NCBI GenBank assembly: GCA_964036295.1 | Contig: OZ038468.1 | Span: 18,627,183 to 18,691,182, forward strand | Reading direction: 5' to 3' | DNA: 64,000 bases | Source of the DNA: Plumapathes pennacea | Taxonomy: Eukaryota > Cnidaria > Anthozoa > Antipatharia > Myriopathidae | Part shown: positions 11,701 through 23,970 of the stretch, piece after piece | How the letters are laid out: the number at the start of each line of letters is the position of its first letter | How positions within the stretch are numbered: the stretch's first letter is position 1 | Position numbers and translations under genes: made by a program | Notes under the pieces: model-generated | Database searches by the model: none | What the model saw: the letters and a program-made list of their open reading frames with translations, nothing else | What the model was told of the DNA's origin: nothing

Positions 11701-14700
11701 TGTTTTTGTTTTTTTTTGTTTTTCACCTAAAGACGGGTCCGCCATTTACGTAGTCATCTGAGTCACGAGTACAGCGAAGTTTTTACACCTCAAATTTCAC
11801 TATCTCGAGTGGGGATCGAGTCCGCGCCCTTGCAAGCAAGGCGACCATACTGTGTAATTAAACTCTGGCGAGAGAATGTAAAGAGAAAATTGAACCTGAT
11901 GGCACCCACCTCTTGCTCCTGCTTCATAAGCATGGCACGTCTCTGCTGTTGCTGTATCAGCTGCACCTCCTCTGGCGATAAAAGCTGCGCTGGGGCTGCT
12001 CCAGCCATTACCTGGTCATACGGGATACCCTGTAGATAGGCCATGTGAGCCATGTCCATTGGCATGGCCCCCGACGCAAGCTGTGCCTGATACAACTGAA
12101 GATGGAGCTGTTGCTGGAGTTGCAGCTTGCGCAACTCTTCTGATGAACGACTTTCAGCTTGACTCTTGTATGATTCAGACCTGCTCTCCCGCCCACTCTC
12201 GCCCTCCCTCACTCTCTCCTTTTCCACTTTAACCTTGGCCTTATTGTCCATTAAGCCCGCGTCTTCTTTAACTACGACAACGTCTGACTCTTCCAGGCTT
12301 ACCTCCACATCTGGACTTTTTGAGGGTGAGGCAGTTGATGTTTGGTGAAGAGCGCTGATCTCCCGGCCTTTTGACAGAGTTCCCGTCTGTGCTGCACCGC
12401 TGCCTGCTGATGAACTGACGGTGTCTGGGTGCTTATGGCCAGGATCCTGTCTAGATTCTTGTTTGCTCTGTTCCGAGGAATAACTGGAGGCCTTGACGCC
12501 TAGAGGAACAGAAAAATGCAACAAAGGTGAGTTCCAGACAATCAGTTTAGCAATTCTCCTTGGGAGAACTAGACTTAGATCTTGGGGCTCAAATACACCG
12601 TACCTCTAACAGCACTGTGCACAAGCCTTTGCACCGCAACAGACGGCAGCCCAGCATGCATTGCTGGCCCAGGGCTCCTTTTAAGGGCAACAGGAGAAAC
12701 TTCTCCCACTGGAATCTCCTGAGTCTTTTCGGTTCGTACCGACTTCAACTGCTTAGACTTTAACGCCAGATCAGGAACTTGCAAGTCGGTGTCAATGGAG
12801 GCCACTGCTTGTATTCTTCCAGATGAGCTAGCATACGGAACTGTTCACGTGACAGGACAAAAAATAAAGATTTAATTATTAACTGGCCGGTTACGACAGT
12901 GGGTGGAGGAGAGGGGAAGTCAAATGCTGCCAGGAGTTACATTGTATTGACAGACACTGCGGAATACGTTTTTCGGCCGTCCGATTATTGGTCAGAGGTC
13001 ATTGCACAAAACTGGAAATTCAATACAGATTTTGTAGTTCATTGTAACGCTCGAAAATTCTTAAGATTTGGCCAAGAAACTCAATACTAGGACTTGATAG
13101 TAAAAAAAAAAAGAGGTTGCTTTGCACATAACGTGAAATTTAACCTTGAGTTACTTCAGACCGAGTTACATAGAAATGGCGACAAACGCTGACCAACAGA
13201 AGCGACGTCGCAAACGTATTTCCGCGGTGGCGTAACTAAGTGACAGCTCCAACGAATATATGAAAGAATCCCGAAAAGAGATGGATCTTGTAAAGAGGTG
13301 GCACACGTGGAGGTTAAATCAATGCTTGTCAAAAGAGATGTACATGCCGATTACAAGTTTAGCGAAACCAAAACAGACTCGTAAGACAGTGGAGAGAAAC
13401 CACGCCTCACCTGGTGAGACAACTGAAGGCGTGGCTGTGACAGCAACATCTTGTGCCTTCCCCAGTGCCGTGCCCCAGTCTGCTGCTCTGGGGTAAGGGT
13501 GAGCCACGCCCACAGGCAGAGTCGGCGCCACGGCTCTCGCACTTTTCTGCATCAGTGCAGGAGGTGCACGTGAAAAAACAGGCTTCTGCATTTGATCGTC
13601 AACATAGGATGCTTTAGAAGCAGCCACATCTTGATGTTCACTGCTATCAGTTGCTGATGATTTCTGCTTGCCTGGACTTGTCTCTTTAGGCTCTTCAATT
13701 TTAATGACTGGATTTTCTGCAGGAAAACCTCTCTCCGCGGCACGATGAAATGAATTTGAAGAAGTATCGACGCTACTTGGCTCACCACGTGAATGCTGTC
13801 TGGCTGAAAGAGGACTCGCATTTGAACTAATAGTAGAATTATTACCAGAATGTTTGGATTCTGAAAACTCAGGATTGTTTCTTTCTTGCTTGATTGGTTT
13901 TTGCACAGGGCCAATCTCACCAGCTCCAGTTTTCTGACAATCCTGTTCAGATTTAGATAAATCACTTTCCCTTTTTACATTTGCTTCTCTTTTCACCTTC
14001 CCTTTCCCGGGCTCTTGTACTGAACTTGAGTTCTCGATGCTTCCATCATTCAACAAACCAGGATTTCTGATCGGAGCCAGTGCAACCGAAGGGTCTCTGT
14101 GGCTTCTCATCAAATCAGTCGCATTCATATCGTAGCTTTCATCGCCATAGTTACGACACCTAAATGACTTGTACCTATTGGAAGGTGTGTCAGTATTTGT
14201 CAGCGGTGGTTCGACTGCACTGTGTGAGATGCTTTTGGCTTGAAGGGACATCAGGCTTTTGAACAGCGAGTTGTCTCTCTTACTTGCTTCATCATTAACT
14301 TTGCTATCACCCAGTCCTTGTGATTTTCCAGGTTGTTTGGTTTTTTCAACGCCCACCTTAGAATTACTTGGGTTGCACTCAGGATGAGAAGGAGCCCGAA
14401 AACCCTTCAAGAATGTTTGAGCATCTTCCTCCATAATTTTGCTGTGTATCTCAGTTAATTTTGCTTTTTGCACACACGCTGAACCTTGTGGCCAGTCATG
14501 CCTCGAGCTTGATGAAAATGCTTTCCCACCAATTCCAGAGCTTTCGGTCTCATTTCCTTTTGTGTTACCCTTAGTTTCCATTTCACCCAGCTGAGCTGCT
14601 CCCTGTTTGCTGTTTGAAAATCTTGCAGAAAACTCCTTTGAACTCCAGCTTTCGTACTTTTTCCGGAAATCAATATTTTTTATTGGTTCCGTCTCTGTGC

Positions 14701-17700
14701 AAGTACCAAGTTTTCTTTGGTAATCTGCGTCTGTAATAAAATCAGAAACCGTGGCATAATCAGAGGTGAGACATATCTGAGGCTGCGTGACAGAAATGGC
14801 CAACCACAAAACATTTTCAGGGAGAATCGCCGCGTGGGTAGGGGTGGGGGCTGTTAGTGTTAAAGCAGAAAATTAGCTTTCGTCAAAAAAAAAAAAAACT
14901 GAGTTGAAATTCTTTCTAGTCCTTTATGTCATTGTCTGAAATGAAAGGTTCTGACAGCTCTTCAAAGTAGGAGATTGATGTGCGTTCGTGGGTAAAAAAA
15001 AACAATTGTTTTGATGTGGTTTCACCCCCCACCCCACCCCACCCCACCCCCAGGAGTGATCAACATCAATTTTCAAATATACAACACAGTATGGAGAACT
15101 TGGCTTTTGGTAACTTGCTCAGAAGGCACCTGATTAAAATAAACTTTCAATTCTCACCACATGGCTCATACATTTTCCTCTTGAGTGGTTAGAATATTCT
15201 GCATTTATGAACTTGAGAGCAAAAGGACTAAAGCTGTTTACCTTGTCCTGGGTCAATCTCTTCTTCAGTTTCACTGATGTCCTCAACGTCAAATCCAAGT
15301 TCACTTAAACTACGAGCATTGGTGGTGTCCTCCGGCTTTGATCCAACCCGGCTCTCAAACTGAGCATCCTTGCCATTATTAGAACTATTAATGTTGTCCT
15401 CACAAGCTGCTTCACATGTCAGAGCAGCGTGACTTTGAAAACCTAACCCTTCAGGATTAACCTGGCTGCTACATCCACTGTCAATAACTGTTTCCCAAAC
15501 CTCCTGGCTCCCTTGTGTAGTGTCAGCAAGACTGCCAGCCTTGCCAACCTGAGCTGTCACCACGGCACTTACCCCTCCTACAGACTGAGTATCTGCTACT
15601 GTAGGAATGGTGAACACAGCCTGCTCCAGTTCCTTCGACACTGTGTCCAGAGTGCTGGTTAGCAGGTTTGACAATGAGTCAGTTACAAGATCGTGTTTAG
15701 AACTCTCTTTGTTTTCTACCTCTTCTTGACCTGCAGGGAATTTGACAGCATTTGAAGGTCCTGAATTGGAAGTGATACTTTCCTGATCATCAGTTCTGTC
15801 TTGATCACGCCCAGGAACTTTGCTCTTCTTAGTCTTTAACAGTAGCCCATCTTTACTCATACCACCAGGCTCTGCGTCACTTGTCTTTTCTTGAGATGTC
15901 GCCGACAGGGAGTTGCTCATGCTGCCTGTAGGGGAGACACTTTGACTGCGCAAGCCCATCCTAGATGTCCTGGACTTACCACTGGGTTTTGTGCTGGGTT
16001 CCTTGAACTCTTCCCCAGGAGAGGGACTGGTACTGGTGGATATGTCATCTGACTGGTTTGTCTAAAAAAATACAACATATAAACAAAAAATGACTTACCA
16101 CTAAATTATTCAAAAATCGCTGCCAAGTGGATTTGTCTGGGTCGAGTTACGTGGAAACGAGGTCATGAGGGCCACTGTTTAACTGTTGGAAATCTTAGAA
16201 TAGCTGTTTAGTTTGCATGCTTGTTTCAGAATGCCTCAAAACTGTTGTGTTCCACATTGTACAAATACACACATGTACAAAAACACACCAAAACAATGTG
16301 GCTCTCATGACCTCGTTTCCATGTAGCTTGACCCAGGTTTTATCAGTGTGGCGGCCATTTTGGAGTAAGGTGTATTATAAAGTGTAACTAACCATTTCAA
16401 TCCCAAAAATGATCAATTTTAATTTTCTCCTGAAATCTCTCACTATAGAGATATACCATAGAGTATGGAGAAACTGGTTTTTGATAACTCGCTCAGATCA
16501 TACCACATTACTCATACATTTTCTGACGTTCGCAGAATCTGCATTTTGTGCTTGGGAATTAATGTGGTAAGAATGGGGAAGGAGTGTCTGCATGTGTGTG
16601 TGTGTTGAGGGGGGGAGGGGGGGAGGAACAGAAGGGGCAGTTATAACTAGAAAATGTTCTGTTACCAAACTTTGGAGGCAGGGGATTTACAGTATTAAAC
16701 CACAATATTATGGCATGCTAACCAACCTCTTCTGGTGGACTTTTTGGTTCCAGATGAGCATGAGCTTGGTGATAACGTAAGCCATTAATGTGTTTATATT
16801 TCTTGTCGCAGCCTGGCTCAGGGCAGGGGATCAGTGTTGGTGACGGCTGAGGAGATGTACTGGTCTTCAAAGTACAGCTGCGTTTCCCATGACGCATGTT
16901 GTCATCACTATCATCATCAGCGTTCCTTGTCTTTCTCTTCTTCCCCAGCATCTTGTGTGATGGATTCTTCTTTGCTCCTGCTCCAGCACCCCCCTTTTTT
17001 CTGCCCCGTAGCTTGTGCTTCAGGGGGGTGGCTGTGAATAAATCAGTTGGAAAAACAAGATTGAGGGGTGATTGGGCAAAAAGGGAGGAACGAGGAGGGC
17101 AAAAAGGGCAAAAAGGAAGGAACGAGGAGGGAGGGGGGGGGGGGAGATGGAAACAGGGTAACCTTAGGTTTCATTTGACAGTTTAGGAGTTGTTGAGGGT
17201 TGTTTAGAATGTTGTAAGACTGTTTTACACACCTTCTTTGCTAGGACTGCCTGAGGATGTCATGGAGGTACTTCTGGGTCTCTTTCCTTTCCCTCCTTTC
17301 CGGCCGCCACCTTTATCTTCACACTGAGGTTCGTCTTCGGTTTGAAACCTGTGACAGAGCCAGAAAAAATAAATAGAATGAAAAAACTGAGACTTCTGCA
17401 AAGACTAATAAAACATATGTCCACACAGATGCACTGTACCTTGGAGTGGCCCATGCATGACGAGAGCAGTCAAGCAGTGATCCTGAGTATATCTTATTCC
17501 TCCATTTAATGTTGAGAACCAACACACCTAGGGCAGGAAAAACTGGTGTTGAAAAATATACACATGTTGGGTTGCATTTTGTGTAGTCTCCCTCACAGGT
17601 GCATTGCATGGCAAGCTAATAATGACTGGGAGATAGATTACATTTATTCTTGTCTAATTATGATGGTGTTTAGTTCCTATTTACCTCCCATGGTTTCATG

Positions 17701-18809
17701 GCAGATTACACCATGAAGCGAAATCGGTGTTCCTGGGGGTGCTGGAGCAAGACTCTGTTCCACTTCTGACAGCGAGTTGGGCAGCTTATCCAATAGCTCC
17801 GCAGCAGGAACAGAAAAGCCAAGATCCATCAAACTGAACTGATTTTTTATGTCACCAGTGGAGTTCTGCTAAAGTGGAGGAGAATAATCAAGGCAGAACT
17901 AATTACCAGTAAGTCTACACTGTAGGATGGTTCATGCTACCTGATAAAATAAAAACTCCAAGAGGAAAGGTGGGGTGTAGTAATTCAATATTATTTCAAC
18001 AGAACTTGGTTATTGATAGCTTGCTCAAATGAGAGCTCATGATAGCCACTTTTCTCATTCAGTTATCAACAGAACTTGGCTATTGATAGCTGGTTCAAAT
18101 GACAGCTCATGATAGCCAGACATCTTTGCCAACAATGTTGTCCTCATACCTCTCCCTGCTTGGTTTTCTGTTTACAATTCCTCTGTCTTGCACTGTCACC
18201 ATCCTTCTTGCCCACATCAACACCATTGCTACTTTTCTCAGCCTTACTACTGCAGCCTGATTCCTCTTCCTCGTCATCATCATTTTTGCTTTCTTCTTCA
18301 TCATCATCCTCTTCCTCCTCCTCTTCATCATCATCATCTTCCATGTATTCCTCATCGTCATCGTCATCGCTCCCATCATTGTCCTCTCCATTTCCATCAG
18401 CTCCTGAATTCCCGCCATTACTTGAACTGTTATCATTATCTCTCAACCCCTTAGAAGAACCTTTCTGCCTACTGCTGTTTCCCTCGTTTCCAAAGCCTCT
18501 TGATTTGTAGGTCTTGTCTTCATTTTTCTGTCTGCCACGTGTATGTGTTCTAGCATTGTCTACGACAGCTTTGTTGCAGAGCAAGTCTTTATTATGTGTA
18601 AGCTGGTTTGTTGATGCACAGCGATCTGAGGTGTTTGATTGTTGATTGGATGATGCTGCAGATAAAATCCTTCTTGTGTTGCATCTTGTGGTTTCTACAT
18701 CAACTTCTGCAAGAGAGCCATCTTGGCTTGAACATTTCTTACTGTCACCCAAGTTGTCTTCCTTTGTGTTACAAGGCAAATTTGGTGTAACATTGACTGT
18801 TACTGTCAT
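8787..18809 (-). CDS. ZNF608/ZNF609/scribbler-type zinc-finger regulator (about 1,930 aa)
   Basis: Thirteen exons: 18150-18809, 17685-17865, 17440-17527, 17233-17348, 16727-17031, 15242-16061, 13411-14730, 12604-12840, 11910-12499, 11131-11498, 10627-10744, 9905-10232 and 8787-9448; all junction phases agree. A domain with [28 protein letters not shown] and [10 protein letters not shown] (about residues 270-310) matches the conserved block of ZNF609. It is followed by a single C2H2 finger [20 protein letters not shown] (about residues 417-440). These two elements in this order define the ZNF608/ZNF609/scribbler family of nuclear transcriptional regulators. The N-terminal exon has a long Asp/Glu tract. 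The rest is low-complexity with Gln-rich stretches near 12100-11950 ([12 protein letters not shown]) and a Met/His-rich C-terminus. The start chosen is the first ATG in the open frame, 18807-18809. The finger exon uses a weak donor (gttggt). Confidence 0.9.
9599..9657. repeat. Hairpin-forming repeat fragment in an intron
   Basis: The arms caacctcgttcccaggctct and agagcctggaaacgaggttg are inverted with one mismatch around a 17-base loop. It lies in the last intron of the ZNF608/609-type gene. Confidence 0.8.
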
Positions 18810-18895
18810 GTTAAATGGTAAACAGAAGCACAATGTGAGGCCCGTAGATGCCACACCCTGTGGTAAACATTCACCGAGTCACTGGATGTAAGGCC

Positions 18896-21800
18896 CTGTC
18901 AAAACAAACAGTTCAGTTACTACAAGTTCAATGGTAATATACACCAAGGTGTACATTAGTACAAGTTTTATACACCACTAACCATAATTTATGCATACAG
19001 TCAACTCTCTCTTAGCAGACACCTCTCTAAGGTGGACAGCATGCAGATTTGGTCCCTGCCGGTTTTCACTCGTTTCTCTGTAACTGAACTCTCTCTAAGA
19101 CAGACTCCTCTCTAAGGCAGACACTAAATCTAGTCCCAATCTGCTTTAGAGAGAGTTGACTGTATAAACAAACAAAACAACTAAAATCTTACAACAGTCA
19201 CATCACTTGCATTGTCTACAAACAGTGTTCTGGTTTAGACTTTCACAAAAATTCAGGATTGACTTCTACACCAAGTATAGCAAAAATTGGACAAAAATAA
19301 TCAGGGTTGACTAGTACACTGAGTCGACTTATACACAGGAAAATATGATATTTTTCAACTGAGTGAAAAACTATCAATTTACACTATGCATTTTCATTAT
19401 CAGAAAAATATACTTCATGCAGAACTGCCACTGAGAAATGTCATAATACTGCACCGCACACAAAATGAAATTATGACGATCAATATAACAAAAATGTGTG
19501 TACATATTTTATGATCCATAAAAATTATTATAATGGATCAACATGAAAACAGATTTCAAATGATCCACAGCCAATCTGGAGGGCAGACCAATGTTTATTA
19601 TATAGACATGAGTGTTTTACTGGAAAATATACCGTGCGTAAAATCCATACAAAACTACATCCGGGACCCAAGTAGCGTATTTTCCATATCCTCACTAGTG
19701 AGAATATTGTTGGCATCATTTCCTGCTTTTGCACGGTTGTTTGTGCAATTTCTCATATAAACACTCGTGTCTAATATAATAAAGAGAAAATTACATGGGG
19801 GATTTTATTTTCTCATGGTAAAAACAACATTTTACTCACTCGCAAAGCGCTCATTCGTAAAATATTGTTCTTACCACTCGAAAATTAAATTCATATCTTC
19901 GCGCCACCGTGTAATATCCTCTATATATTATTATTTTTTTACATTAGAATAGATCTCAATTTCTAAAAAAAGAATGAAGTAATAACCATGCAGTGCAGAC
20001 TCTAAAATACTCAGCCAGTAATTATTTTATCATAATATGACCTCTTCATTGCTAATTTTGAAATGTTAAAACTGAAAAATTATATATAAAATTGGACAGG
20101 CAGAGACCATTTCCTTGACAGTTTTTGGCCTTGCACAGGTCACTGTCAACTCTGCTTGTATCAGCCCATGAAGCAATTTGAGCAGGAATGTAAAGATAAT
20201 TGAAGTTAACTGCATTTTATGAGACATATGATCTATAGAAAGCCAATATATTACTTATATTGTAGCTCCAGCTTATATATTCAAATTTCCATTTCCATGA
20301 AATATTGTACGTAAAAATTAACAGCTACATGTATGTTACCCTTTAAAGAAACAATACAAGTTTTAACAAGTTGAACGATGCCTGGGTATGACTATGTCCA
20401 AAGAAAGTGCTAAGCTGTGGCTAATTAACAATTAAAGGCAATTACATGTGAGAACAAAAAAAAATTGTGTTGTAAAAACCAAAATTCTAACACAATTTCA
20501 TTTTTTATATATCAATATACAAAAGCCAGTACATAAGCAACATACATTATCATATATGTTATTTCCTTAATTCCAATCACATCAAGGGAAAAATTCAACT
20601 AACAAAGAAGTACCTCACAAAGTGTCCTCCTGCTACCATGTAAAACCAATAATCTTTATCAGAGATGGAGATTTGTATCAATATAAACTTCTTAAAAGGT
20701 AAAGTTCAACATTCATTTTATCATGTAATCCAGTCTCAGTGATGAGGCATTGTGTCAACAGAAGGAATTCTTATGCAAATTATGGCAATGAACATATGCA
20801 CTTGCAGTACAAACAATAGCACATGCAGCTGACCTAAACTTGTCTTGCCTTATACATACACATTTTCTAGTCTTTTGTGGACTTGAATAAAATGTACATG
20901 CATTGCAGGTACAAGTAGATCTTGCAAACGTCAATACGTGATCTACCATATTGTGATCACTAGAAATTAGTTTAAGCCATTTGTCAGAGTATCTAAACAA
21001 AGCCAAGCAGATCACAGCAAGAAAATTTAAAAGTCTGTCTGTAAACAACTCCATATACGTTTCGGTGAGTGATATTGCTTCGAGGGTTTTGTGTGAAAAA
21101 CACTTGAAACTGGCACCAAGCCAAGGAAGTGCTTGGATATAGTCCCCAGGGAGTACACACCTCAATTTAAAAGTTGTCATAGTAATTTACATCTTCTAAT
21201 GCGCCACAGATAAAGTTTCAACCCTGGGGCGGCTTTTTGCGACACAGTTTTTGGTTGGGTAACTTGTCAGCACTTGGGACTACATCCATATTAAATACCC
21301 ACAGGTGACTAACGGTAATTGGACGAAATGATATTACCGCCCACATAAAATTATACGCCCAGGTCAACTTGGATTTTGTTTTACGCGAGACTTTTTTTTC
21401 CTCCTCTATATATTACTCAGGTTTAAACAGTGATCAACACTGTGAACAATAATAGCTCGTGTATTTGGAGCCATGTGGCGGCCATTTTTATTTATTTACT
21501 CGTCTAGTATTTATCTAGACAGGATTGACATAATTCTAAAATGCATATTTATGAGATAAAAATAGTCCACTCGCCAAGTTTACACGGTGAGAGTCTGAAC
21601 TGCTCGACAAGATTCCGCGTTTGACATATTTTACATGCCGCGCGAAGGCTCTCGATAACCAAGGCGTGACGAAAACAGAAAGCACATTAAAGCACTCAAG
21701 GAAAACGATCGCTTTCGAGTCAGAGGTTAATGCTGTGGTACACAATGAATTCAGCACCGAGAAAGGCGACGACAAAGCGAGAATTAATAACAAAAAGCTA

Positions 21801-23855
21801 AGCTGCGTCGCGCGAGACCAACGATGGTCCAAACAGCATCCACCCACCAAAGCAAGGACTAAGATTAATACACGAAAAAGCTGCGAGGTGATCATAAAAT
21901 GATCACAGAAAAAAAAAATCATCTGTATTCAAGTCCCAGCGGAAATTTCTCGGCGCGCAATGCTGGTTGCAGTCGTTTCTCATTTGCTTCCTGGAGTTGT
22001 TGTTTTTTTTTTTTTTTTTTTTTTATCACTCAAAAATAAACGCTTTCAGCAAAGATTGACAGCTAAAAGGTAAAATAAAGCTCATTCTTTCAAATCACTT
22101 CCGCCAACGACGTTTGTGCACATCACATCGCTCACCAGTCAAACTGCAGGAGCGGACGCGCGCGTGTGATGACCAGACGAGACTGGCAGCACATCTCGAT
22201 GTAAAACAGAGATCGCGGTAATTCTTGACTGGGAAGAAAAAATAAAATATGCCTTCTTCGTCACCACGGTGCGTAAAAGCTTTAACCTCAAAGGCTAATT
22301 CGGAAATAACAAAGAAACAGTACCAGAAAAACGGACCAGAAGACTGAAAGTCTGGGAGAATATAGAAATACGCACAATGGGAAAAACATATTCCCCTTCA
22401 CATGTGCTTTAGCGATAAGCACCAGACGAGACTTCAGGCGGACATGACAAAATTAGAAATTCAAATCGTTGTAGCTATGTTTGTTATTCATCAACAATAT
22501 ATTCAGAGATCATTCGCGTAAAATTGCCGATTTCAGCAAAGTTTCGGCACAAAACTGAACCGAAACTACACCAACGGCAGCCTTGTGTACTCGTGAACCA
22601 AACGCGCTAAAATCTGAACCAAGTGTAAAAGCTTTTATCGAAATATCGAGAATTTTACTGGCTACACGAGAGCGTTCGAGCATGCTTCAAATACCTATCA
22701 AGCACGACAAAGCGATAAAAGAACGTAAAATGTGCGCTCACCTCCCTCGAAATCCTCCTGCGAGCGCCAAGGTGGTCTCGTTCATTCATATAATCCGCTG
22801 CGAAACGTTGCTCCTCCTCCTTGTGGGTACAAAACGAGTTTATATGAGTATAAAAGCAGGCCAACTCGCGACATAACCAGCTATAAATGGATCGGGCGGG
22901 TTTGTGAACTGAGCTTGGCACCCACACACCAATCAGCAAGCTCGACGATCAAGCAGATTGCATAATTAGTTGTCACGCTTGACACGCAAGTCTTTGTAGC
23001 GCGGTCAACAGAATTTCACATGAAATGTTTACCCGATAAAAAAAGTTCCCTCCTCCGTAAAACGACAGTGAAAGAGCACTAGGGGCTAAAATGAAAGCAC
23101 CGAAAAACGCCAGGCAAACTTGAACCATCAATCACGAATTAATTGTGAAAATGTTCAGAAATGAAACAGAAAATGGACGAATACGCTGTGTTTTCCTTAC
23201 GTTAGACAAAACCGATGGGCGTGCAAACTGAAACGAGTAAAAAATTAAACAAAACGGCAGCTTCTCTGGTGTTTGTTAGTGACATTAAAATATTCCGTTC
23301 GTGAAACTCCGAGGTGTCACCCTTGTACGTCACTCGCGCTCGCCCCGGGCTTTTGGCCAGTAATCTGGCTTTATTTTTTAATCACTCGAGCGTGACGTCG
23401 CTAAACAATCAAGAAGGGAACCTGCGGTAATTGTTCTGCTGTTTTTTAAGTAGACAACACATGCAGGTTGATCTAAAAATCATCGCTTATGAATATTGCT
23501 TCTGCTAAGGGCCAATCTTTCCCACTTTATGTTATCATGAAACCCTCATAACTGTAAATGAGATTGGACAAGCGTGCGATCGATTGCAGTTTTGATCGTT
23601 TTTATACAGGAAAAAAATTGAATGAGCTAGAGACAGCGAAAGATAGAGGTTAAAAGAGAGAGGAAGAGGTTAAAAATGTGGCTTTAGAGGAGAGAAAAAC
23701 TGCTTCAGAGTGGAAAATGTCGACATCTCGACGCTTTGTCAATCATAAAGTTGTAAAGCGTTTTATAAGCAACTTTTAATGGAACTGACCGGTGATAGAT
23801 ATGTGGTAGCGACAAATAATGCATTACATAAACATTAATCGAAACAAAATCTTAC
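18896..23855 (-). other. Presumed 5' intron of the ZNF608/609-type gene
   Basis: Bounded by a donor at 23851-23855 (gtaag on the minus strand) and an acceptor at 18896-18898. It contains the 18996 element, a 24-base T run near 22000 and long AT-rich tracts. No convincing coding exon was seen. Confidence 0.5.
18996..19165. mobile_element. Short non-autonomous element with 17-bp terminal inverted repeats
   Basis: The ends tacagtcaactctctct and agagagagttgactgta are perfect inverted repeats, 170 bases end to end. The inside has aaggtggacagcatgcagatttgg, the same internal unit as the element at 60087-60405. No coding capacity, so MITE-like. Confidence 0.85.
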
Positions 23856-23970
23856 CTTGAAACTTTGGTGGATTAAAATCGACACGAGACGCGCTGAAAA
23901 CGTTCTCCAGTGAATTTTCAGGCCGCTTTTCTGGCCGTCTCGTTGGAGGAGTTGAGCGACCCAAGTTCAT
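23856..23970 (-). CDS. Candidate leader exon with a short upstream ORF
   Basis: On the minus strand an ATG at 23968-23970 opens a clean frame of 38 codons (MNLGRSTPPTRRPEKRPENS at the start) ending at a strong donor, caag/gtaag. Joined to the acceptor at 18896 (which opens the leader of the ZNF608/609-type gene) the frame stops after about 43 codons, and the main ATG at 18809 follows some 70 bases later. It is therefore either a spliced upstream ORF in the leader, or the N-terminal exon of an isoform whose next exon I did not find. No sequence similarity to a known N-terminus was recognised. Confidence 0.5.

Noticed and set aside
18109-18510. Plus-strand Ser-rich ORF
   Set aside because: It is the mirror of the Asp/Glu-rich acidic tract of the ZNF608/609-type gene on the other strand.
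20755-21180. 141-codon minus-strand ORF with an ATG and many Cys
   Set aside because: Lies inside a presumed intron of AT-rich DNA, has no splice context, no signal peptide or family motif, and could arise by chance.
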